A stretch of 18,430 nt of DNA from Ruminococcus sp. UBA4275. GTDB taxonomy: Bacteria; Bacillota; Clostridia; Oscillospirales; Ruminococcaceae. Each line of letters begins with the position of its first letter. Positions within the stretch are counted from its first letter, which is position 1. The translations under genes were made by a program, and so were the position numbers. The notes under the pieces are model-generated. The model searched no databases. It was not told the origin of the DNA and saw only the letters and a list, made by a program, of their open reading frames with translations. Shown here piece by piece: positions 13,656-18,430 of the stretch. The DNA lies in the NCBI GenBank assembly GCA_002395085.1, contig DGVV01000012.1, positions 1 through 18,430 of the forward strand, given 5' to 3'.

Positions 13656-14582
13656 TTACTCGAACATCGGGGTCGAGAGATAGCGCTCGCCGGTATCCGG
13701 CAGCAGGGCAACGATGGTCTTGCCCTTGTTCTCCGGGCGCTTTGCAAGCTGGATGGCTGCCCAGACTGCCGCACCGGAAGAAATTCCGACCAGAACGCCT
13801 TCTGTCCGTGCGATGGCTCTGCCGGTCGCGTAAGCATCTTCGTTTGTGACGGTGATGATCTCATCGTAGATTTCGGTATTGAGGGTTTCCGGCACAAAGC
13901 CCGCGCCGATGCCCTGAATGCCGTGCTTGCCGGCAACGCCCTCAGAGAGGACAGGCGAACCCTTCGGCTCAACTGCCACAACCTTCACATCCGGATTCTG
14001 CGATTTCAGATATGCACCGACACCGGAAATCGTGCCGCCCGTGCCGACGCCGGCAACGAAAATATCAACCTTGCCTTCCGTGCCTTCCCAGATTTCCACA
14101 CCGGTGGTCGCGGTATGGGCAGCAGGGTTTGCAGGGTTGGTGAACTGCGACGGAATGAAGCTGCCGGGGATTTCCGCAGCCAGCTCCTGTGCCTTCGCGA
14201 TTGCGCCCTTCATACCCTTTGCGCCTTCGGTCAGAACGAGTTCTGCACCGTAAGCCTTCATGAGATTGCGGCGCTCGATGCTCATGGTTTCCGGCATGGT
14301 GATGATGAGGCGGTAGCCGCGTGCAGCCGCAACCGATGCCAGACCGATACCGGTATTGCCGGAGGTCGGCTCGATGATGACGCTGCCTTCTTTCAGCAGA
14401 CCCTTTGCCTCTGCGTCATCGACCATCGCCTTTGCGATACGGTCTTTGACAGAACCGGCAGGATTGAAGTATTCGAGCTTTGCAACAATCTTTGCATCCA
14501 GCTCATTGACTTTTTCGGTGTTGGCAAGCTCCAGCAGCGGAGTATTGCCGATGAGGTCGGTAATGCGCTTGTAAATACTCAT
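13656..14582 (-). CDS. cysK: cysteine synthase (O-acetylserine sulfhydrylase)
   Basis: This 308-residue fold-type II PLP enzyme makes cysteine from O-acetylserine and sulfide. The PLP lysine is K46 in P-A-G-S-V-K-D-R. The substrate loop T-S-G-N-T-G is at 73-78, the phosphate-binding G-T-G-G-T-I-S-G lies in the middle, and G-I-S-S-G-A-A is near the C-terminus. Length is typical. ATG 14582 is chosen because AAGGGAG lies 8 nt upstream; ATG 14588 would be only 2 nt from it. The frame stays open through the leader, so longer versions are possible on paper but lack conservation. It has its own promoter, convergent with the preceding genes. No cysE is present in the window. Confidence 0.95.
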   Translation of the reverse strand: MSIYKRITDLIGNTPLLELANTEKVNELDAKIVAKLEYFNPAGSVKDRIAKAMVDDAEAKGLLKEGSVIIEPTSGNTGIGLASVAAARGYRLIITMPETMSIERRNLMKAYGAELVLTEGAKGMKGAIAKAQELAAEIPGSFIPSQFTNPANPAAHTATTGVEIWEGTEGKVDIFVAGVGTGGTISGVGAYLKSQNPDVKVVAVEPKGSPVLSEGVAGKHGIQGIGAGFVPETLNTEIYDEIITVTNEDAYATGRAIARTEGVLVGISSGAAVWAAIQLAKRPENKGKTIVALLPDTGERYLSTPMFE

Positions 14583-14697
14583 ATTCATGACTCCCTTTCT
14601 GGTTTTGTTCATGTTTTGCAGATTGACATATTCATCCATGCGGAGATGGGACAGGTCCTTTCCCCTATCTCCTATATGAATGCTATGCATTAGCCGT
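14583..14697 (-). promoter_or_regulatory. structured 5' leader of cysK
   Basis: About 115 nt separate the predicted transcription start from the cysK start codon. On the minus strand, GGAGAT-A-GGG near the middle pairs with CCC-ATCTCC across a loop of about 12 nt (stem of 9 bp with one bulge). No T-box sequence (AGGGTGGNACCGCG) or SAM-riboswitch core was recognised, and no T run follows the hairpin. It may affect mRNA stability or translation; a regulatory role is inference. Confidence 0.4.
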
Positions 14698-14703
14698 GAT
14701 TCT

Positions 14704-14732
14704 ATTATAGCAGACGTTGCAGGATTTGTCAA
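14704..14732 (-). promoter_or_regulatory. consensus promoter of cysK
   Basis: On the minus strand TTGACA (14732-14727) and TATAAT (14709-14704) are spaced exactly 17 bp apart, a perfect vegetative consensus. The remaining sequence up to 14802 is A/T-rich, and I see no other feature in it. Confidence 0.9.
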
Positions 14733-14802
14733 GGGCTTTTGCAAATTTCCTGAAAAATTTTTTTGCAATGCAGATATTCCGTGTCAAAACCAGATATTTC
14801 CG

Positions 14803-14832
14803 GTCATTTTCCGCTGCTTTTCGCTTATAATA
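14803..14832 (+). promoter_or_regulatory. candidate promoter of the spore-protein gene
   Basis: TATAATA at 14826-14832 differs by one base from the CATAATA-type -10 used by forespore sigma G and is also a good vegetative -10. The matching -35 region (TCATT at 14804-14808, 17 bp spacing) fits sigma G only partly. The -10 is about 100 nt before the gene. Assignment to sigma G is tentative. Confidence 0.35.
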
Positions 14833-14930
14833 CTATCACGGCAGCAAATCAGACAACGATCTGCAACAGGGCAGACGTGATTACGAGCAGGCTGCCGTCA
14901 GCGTAAAGCATAAGAAAAGGAGAAACGACG

Positions 14931-15113
14931 ATGAAGGGTGAAATCACACAGAAGGGCAGAGACGCTCTGGAGCGTTTCAAGATGGAGTCTGCAAGTGAGG
15001 TCGGCGTGCCGCTGAATCAGAACGGCTATAACGGCGACCTGACTTCCCGTCAGGCGGGGTCGATCGGCGGTCAGATGGTCAAGAAGATGATCGACGCCTA
15101 CAAGCAGCAGTAA
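14931..15113 (+). CDS. alpha/beta-type small acid-soluble spore protein
   Basis: This 60-residue DNA-binding protein coats spore DNA and protects it from UV and other damage. The family signature G-D-L-T-S-R-Q-A-G-S-I-G-G-Q-M-V-K-K-M near residues 35-53 is clear. The segment M-E-S-A-S-E-V-G-V near 18-26 corresponds to the region cut by the germination protease GPR. AAAAGGAG lies 8 nt before the ATG. It is monocistronic, with a terminator hairpin directly after. It indicates a spore-forming lineage, though not that this strain sporulates. Expression in the forespore is inferred from the family. Confidence 0.93.
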   Translation: MKGEITQKGRDALERFKMESASEVGVPLNQNGYNGDLTSRQAGSIGGQMVKKMIDAYKQQ

Positions 15114-15128
15114 TCCGCTCTGAAAAGC

Positions 15129-15172
15129 ACAGCGGCACCGCGGGTTTGTCCCGTGATGCCGCTGTCTGTTTG
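15129..15172. terminator. terminator between spore-protein gene and module B
   Basis: ACAGCGGCA (15129-15137) pairs with TGCCGCTGT (15157-15165), and an inner CGGG/CCCG extends the stem. CTGTTTGTTG follows on the plus strand and GCTTTTC on the minus strand. It probably stops transcripts from both sides. The rest of 15174-15255 shows no gene. Confidence 0.75.
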
Positions 15173-15255
15173 TTGAAAAAAAGTATCGCTGCGCGGATAT
15201 TGAATGCACCTGAGCGAAGAACGCCGGGGCAGGCAAATCCGGATTCAGTTCATGA

Positions 15256-16707
15256 TCAATCCGCCGGAGACACTGCTTCTTCGGGAATGCTGTCCGCAGG
15301 GGCGGAATTCCATCGCGGAACCTGTTCTTCCGGCAGGACTTCCTCGCCCGGATCATCCATGATAGTATCAGGCGTTGTATCGTCTGTGCCGTATCCCGGA
15401 GCAGGGGTGTAGCCGATCTCATACTGCTCGGTGTCAATCGGCTCTGCGAACATGATCTGTGCGTACAGCGTACCCTGTCCGGTCATATTCTGCCCCATGA
15501 TCGTGAAATCAGCGGAGAGCGGCAGATCATGCGATTCGCCTGCTGCATCGAAATAGACATACGGGCCCTTGCTGTCATAGGGGTCGATGACATCCAGAAA
15601 AGCCTGACCGGGGCGGCAGATTTCCTCATACCTTTCGTCTGAAGGAACGCCCTCGCTGACATGGTATGCGCCGAACGGCGTGAAAGCGCATCGGGTCAGC
15701 GGATGATCCTTTTCATTGCGTGTCCAGCTTTGATAGAGCGCGAGCGGGTCGTCGCGGTCGGTGATCTGATTGACCTGATCGCAGAAGAACTCGATGCAGT
15801 GCGGCGGTGCGGCATCCCGCAGCGGATCATGGCGGGAGATGAAATTCATCGGGAGCTGTGTGATCTCCGTCTCAGATTCCGGCGTCGATGCGACGATTTT
15901 CAGGGTGCTGCTGCCGGCTTCATCAAAGAACGGCACATCACCGACATTGCTCAGCAGACCGTAGCAGTGCCACACACCGTCAGAGAGTTCTTCGCCCTGA
16001 TCGGGCATCTCCCCGGCGCACTGCGAATAGATCGTTCTGCCGCCGCAGTCCGCATTCAGCGAGATGAGCGGGCGGGCATCGGCGTAATCATTGAAGGTCT
16101 GCCCCTGTTTGGGTTCCACATCGTAGAAATAGAACAGCATCCAGTCGCAGCCGCAGATGCCGCGCAGTGTCATGCGGTAGGCGTCATTCTCCCATGTGTC
16201 ATTGCAGTCGATGCCGAGCCCTGCGAAATTGAACGTGCATTCTTTGCCGTTCTGCGCGGTATAGAGTTCGCGCATCCGGCTGCCGTATTCGGAATGATCG
16301 GGTTCGGGTTCGGTTATGGTTTCGCTTTCCTCGGCAATGGGCGCAGCGGTGGTTTCCACGGTCTGGATCTCGATTCCGCTTTCCTCATCCTGCGGCAGAG
16401 ATGTGCCGGCAGGCGCTGCCGGAACGCGGTTGTGCAGCAGCAGATAGCCGCCGCCGACATTGAGTGCAAGCAGTGCTGCCGCAACTGCCGTTGCTGCGAA
16501 ATTTTTGTTTCGGCTCATGCGGATTTCGCCTCTGCCGTGCTGCAAATCGGCATCAGAAAACAGAATCGGGTCTGCATTTCCGGAATGTTGCTTCATGGTA
16601 TGCTCCTTTCGGACGGAACTGCCCCGTGAACGATGATACTGCATCATTTCGGTAATATCCTGCTCGGAAGCACCGTCCATCATCTTGAAAAAGTCTTCCT
16701 GTTTCAC
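15256..16707 (-). CDS. membrane-anchored partner of ECF sigma factor B, Cys-rich ectodomain
   Basis: This 483-residue single-pass protein is encoded directly after an ECF sigma factor, with which it overlaps by 4 nt (ATGA). Residues 1-69 are cytoplasmic and begin K-Q-E-D-F-F, matching the start of the module A partner. One transmembrane helix spans about 70-92, and a Glu/Thr/Pro linker runs to about 140. The extracellular domain (about 145-483) has eleven cysteines, including G-I-C-G-C and H-C-I-E-F-F-C, so disulfides are likely. The C-terminus is Pro/Glu-rich. It has no zinc-finger anti-sigma motif and no visible similarity to the ectodomain of the module A partner. Anti-sigma or sensor function is inferred from operon layout and the shared N-terminus. 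Its domain is not recognised. Confidence 0.82.
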   Translation of the reverse strand: MKQEDFFKMMDGASEQDITEMMQYHRSRGSSVRKEHTMKQHSGNADPILFSDADLQHGRGEIRMSRNKNFAATAVAAALLALNVGGGYLLLHNRVPAAPAGTSLPQDEESGIEIQTVETTAAPIAEESETITEPEPDHSEYGSRMRELYTAQNGKECTFNFAGLGIDCNDTWENDAYRMTLRGICGCDWMLFYFYDVEPKQGQTFNDYADARPLISLNADCGGRTIYSQCAGEMPDQGEELSDGVWHCYGLLSNVGDVPFFDEAGSSTLKIVASTPESETEITQLPMNFISRHDPLRDAAPPHCIEFFCDQVNQITDRDDPLALYQSWTRNEKDHPLTRCAFTPFGAYHVSEGVPSDERYEEICRPGQAFLDVIDPYDSKGPYVYFDAAGESHDLPLSADFTIMGQNMTGQGTLYAQIMFAEPIDTEQYEIGYTPAPGYGTDDTTPDTIMDDPGEEVLPEEQVPRWNSAPADSIPEEAVSPAD

Positions 16708-17261
16708 AGCAATTCCTCCTTTTCTAAATAGGCTTTCAGTTTATTTCGTGTGCGCAGGAGTGACATATTGACATAACCGACCGAATGACCGGTTTTCTCC
16801 GCGACTTCCTTTGCAGAAAGGCAGAGCCAGTATCGCTGCAAGAAGATTGCGCGGGCGGCAGGCTTCAGCGTCGGCAGAAACCGGCGGAAGGTATCGCGCA
16901 GCGCAATGCTGTCGATGATCTGGTCAGGCTGCTCTGCTGCGGGGATGCAGTCAGACAGCTCGTCAATCGCTATTGTGAGCTGACCGCCTCCGCGCCGCTG
17001 TGTCTTCTGATATGCCAGACGGTTCCGTGCCGCATTCCGGACTGCGGTCACAAGATACGCACCGAGAGAATCCGGTGCGGCAGGCGGGATGGCTTGCCAG
17101 AGATGCATCAGGGCATCATTCAGACATTCCTCGGCGTCTTCGCGGCTGCCGAGGATATTGTAAGCAACCGTCATGCAGAGTGCGCTGTACTGCGAACAGG
17201 TTTCTTTGATTGCGCGTTCATCGCGCTGTATGAATAAACGGATGATCTCAGCATCTTCCAC
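16704..17261 (-). CDS. ECF-type RNA polymerase sigma factor B
   Basis: This 185-residue two-domain sigma factor is a close paralogue of the one at 1947-2504: the same length, no gaps, about 46% identical. Region 2 contains E-D-A-E-E-C-L-N-D followed by L-W (41-55), and region 4 ends in M-S-L-L-R-T-R-N-K-L-K (about 166-176). It starts at GTG 17261, nine nt after GAGGAGG. The operon is driven by a vegetative-type promoter, divergent from the HAD gene. Greatest divergence from sigma A lies in residues 72-95 and in the region 4 recognition segment (about 154-163), so the two probably read different promoters. Confidence 0.93.
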   Translation of the reverse strand: MEDAEIIRLFIQRDERAIKETCSQYSALCMTVAYNILGSREDAEECLNDALMHLWQAIPPAAPDSLGAYLVTAVRNAARNRLAYQKTQRRGGGQLTIAIDELSDCIPAAEQPDQIIDSIALRDTFRRFLPTLKPAARAIFLQRYWLCLSAKEVAEKTGHSVGYVNMSLLRTRNKLKAYLEKEELL

Positions 17262-17307
17262 GCTGCCTCACCTCCTCTCTATCTGTAATGACAGGTTTTT
17301 CAATGAT

Positions 17308-17336
17308 ATTATAACACAAAACGAAAAATTTTTCAA
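17308..17336 (-). promoter_or_regulatory. promoter of sigma B operon
   Basis: On the minus strand, TTGAAA (17336-17331) and TATAAT (17313-17308) have 17-bp spacing, one mismatch from the vegetative consensus. The spacer is very A/T-rich. Its -35 does not resemble a GGAAC-type ECF motif, so autoregulation is not evident. Confidence 0.8.
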
Positions 17337-17359
17337 AATACGGGTGCAGGGCGCTGCCA

Positions 17360-17388
17360 TTGACACCGGCGCGATTTTCCGGTATAAT
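17360..17388 (+). promoter_or_regulatory. consensus promoter of the HAD hydrolase gene
   Basis: TTGACA at 17360-17365, a 17-bp spacer and TATAAT at 17383-17388 form a perfect consensus. It is divergent from the sigma B promoter, with about 23 bp between the two -35 boxes. Confidence 0.9.
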
Positions 17389-17425
17389 AGGCAAGGTGAC
17401 AAGTCCATGAAAGGAGTTTCAAAGA

Positions 17426-18265
17426 ATGCAGCATTCCCAAAATGAGAAACGCGAAAATCCGCGCAAAATCATGTTTTTTGATATTGACGGTACACTGATG
17501 GAGGATTCTGCCTCGCATTTCGTGCCGGAAAGCACCCCGCGGGCGCTCGCACAGGCGCGGGCAGCGGGCAATCTGCTGTATGTCAACACGGGTCGTCCGG
17601 TTATCAACGTGGATGCGGATGTGCGCGTGCTTGGCTTTGACGGCTACATCTGCGGCTGCGGCACGTACATCGAATGCGAGGGCGAGGAACTGTTCTACGC
17701 GACCAATCCGCAGGCACTCTGCCGCGAAACCGCTGCGCTGATCCGGGAATGCGGGGCGTCGCCGCTGTTTGAGCGCCGCGATGCGTTCTATTTTGATCCG
17801 GAGGCGCGGGAGCTGCCGTTTGTCACGGTCATCCGCGATACCTTCCGGATGCAGGAGAAGAATGTCTGGCGCAAGGTCAGCGATGCCGATTTCAGTTTTG
17901 ATAAATTCGTCATTGCCTACGATGAACAGACCGATCTGGAGCGTTTCCGCAAGGGGATTGCGCCGCATTTTACGTTCATTGACCGCGGCTGGGGCTTTGC
18001 GGAGATGGTTCCGCTGCCATACAGCAAAAAGACCGGCATTGACTTTGTGCTGGAATATTACGGCTTGCAGCGGGAGAATGCCTATGCAATCGGGGACAGC
18101 CTGAACGATTTGCCGATGTTTGAAGGCTGCGGCACGTCAATTGCAATGGGTAACGGCGAAAAACTGATTCCCTATGCAGATTACGTGACAGACGATCTCT
18201 GGCATGACGGCGTTGCAAAAGCGCTGGCGCATTTCGGATTTCTTGCGGGCGGCGTGTCTGCATAA
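17426..18265 (+). CDS. HAD-superfamily hydrolase, Cof-type (subclass IIB)
   Basis: This 279-residue cytosolic phosphatase probably acts on a sugar phosphate or similar small phosphoester. Motif I is F-F-D-I-D-G-T-L (D19 nucleophile, D21 general acid/base). Motif II is V-N-T-G-R-P (about 53-58). Motif III includes Lys in P-Y-S-K-K-T-G, and motif IV is G-D-S-L-N-D-L-P-M-F. A cap domain of about 110 residues lies between motifs II and III, as in type IIB members. AAAGGAG lies 9 nt before the ATG. It is transcribed alone, with no clear terminator after it. Substrate cannot be told from sequence. Confidence 0.92.
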   Translation: MQHSQNEKRENPRKIMFFDIDGTLMEDSASHFVPESTPRALAQARAAGNLLYVNTGRPVINVDADVRVLGFDGYICGCGTYIECEGEELFYATNPQALCRETAALIRECGASPLFERRDAFYFDPEARELPFVTVIRDTFRMQEKNVWRKVSDADFSFDKFVIAYDEQTDLERFRKGIAPHFTFIDRGWGFAEMVPLPYSKKTGIDFVLEYYGLQRENAYAIGDSLNDLPMFEGCGTSIAMGNGEKLIPYADYVTDDLWHDGVAKALAHFGFLAGGVSA

Positions 18266-18319
18266 GGCAGCCGTGACTGCACCCATGTTTTGATTCTGAG
18301 ACCGGATCTTCCATTTCCA

Positions 18320-18348
18320 TTGTATTTCTGTGCATAATATGCTATAAT
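18320..18348 (+). promoter_or_regulatory. promoter reading out of the window
   Basis: TTGTAT at 18320-18325 and TATAAT at 18343-18348 are spaced 17 bp apart. It reads towards the right edge. An open frame begins at ATG 18381 and runs to the end (M-I-C-Q-M-N-D-L...), but it has no convincing ribosome binding site, so no gene is called. Confidence 0.65.
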
Positions 18349-18357
18349 AATTGGGTA

Positions 18358-18379
18358 TGTAACTTTTTATGTGGTTACA
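18358..18379. promoter_or_regulatory. palindromic operator candidate
   Basis: TGTAAC and GTTACA form perfect inverted half-sites separated by 10 bp, placed immediately after the predicted transcription start of the outgoing promoter. The arrangement suits a dimeric repressor. The regulator is not identified. Confidence 0.45.
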
Positions 18380-18430
18380 CATGATTTGTCAAATGAATGA
18401 TCTGTTTATCCAAACTGAAGTTTTTGGTCG

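Noticed and set aside
13650..14693. Plus-strand frame of 347 codons opposite cysK
   Set aside because: Shadow of a clear cysK gene; it also runs through the bidirectional terminator side and the cysK leader.
14583..14768. N-terminal extension of cysK through its leader, including a possible leader peptide from the in-frame ATG CAT AGC
   Set aside because: The extension reads through the promoter region, has no ribosome binding site and exceeds the family length; cysK proteins begin near S-I-Y-K-R-I.
15661..16629. Plus-strand frame of 322 codons opposite the module B membrane protein
   Set aside because: The minus-strand frame has the start overlap with the sigma gene, a transmembrane helix and a matching N-terminus; the plus-strand frame has none of these.
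18381..18430. Start of a coding sequence at the right edge
   Set aside because: Only 16 open codons are visible and no ribosome binding site precedes the ATG, so a gene cannot be supported.

Overview
The window looks like a chromosomal segment of a Gram-positive member of class Clostridia, probably Oscillospirales/Ruminococcaceae-like. The support is moderate-to-high GC coding sequence with strong AGGAGG-type ribosome binding sites, several textbook TTGACA-17-TATAAT promoters, an alpha/beta-type small acid-soluble spore protein, a DUF4321-like membrane protein, lipoproteins with low-complexity Thr/Glu/Ala linkers, and two clostridial-style ECF sigma factors paired with single-pass membrane proteins. 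The genus cannot be fixed from the sequence alone. I see no phage, IS transposase, CRISPR array, rRNA or tRNA.

Layout. Positions 1-180 hold hairpins and a plus-strand terminator. On the minus strand, 181-2504 is module A: an ECF sigma factor translationally coupled to a large membrane-anchored protein with a probable beta-propeller ectodomain. Positions 2505-3300 are noncoding and hold a cluster of full and partial copies of one interspersed hairpin-bearing repeat element. Positions 3307-6700 are a metal-uptake operon: a Fur-family regulator with its own Fur-type operator, a substrate-binding lipoprotein, an ATPase, a permease and a small uncharacterised protein. Positions 6735-7790 hold a stand-alone quinolinate synthase. 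Positions 7835-11139 look like one transcription unit: dUTPase, DUF4321-like protein, PHP phosphoesterase-like protein, lipoprotein, and a coiled-coil membrane protein. Positions 11149-12507 encode an O-acetylhomoserine sulfhydrylase-like enzyme. Positions 12588-13571 hold two small uncharacterised genes. A bidirectional terminator separates these from a convergent cysteine synthase gene (13656-14582, minus) with a long structured leader. A spore-protein gene follows (14931-15113). Module B, a paralogue of module A in the same sigma/membrane-protein layout, occupies 15256-17261 on the minus strand. A divergent HAD hydrolase gene (17426-18265) and a promoter with a palindromic operator close the window.

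How the genes work together. The zur-znuACB operon is a self-contained metal-regulated uptake system. metY and cysK are both sulfide-assimilating PLP enzymes (to homocysteine and to cysteine) but have separate promoters. The two sigma modules share an ungapped, about 46% identical, 185-residue sigma factor and a K-x-x-D-F-F N-terminus on the membrane partner, and differ completely in their external domains. This suggests duplicated envelope-sensing circuits whose sensor heads have been exchanged or have diverged.

The observations I consider most worth following are the covarying repeat element at 2624-3296, the paired sigma modules whose partners lack a zinc-finger anti-sigma motif, the Fur-type box over the start of the zinc operon, and the lipoprotein/membrane-protein pair that both carry EF-hand-like loops.
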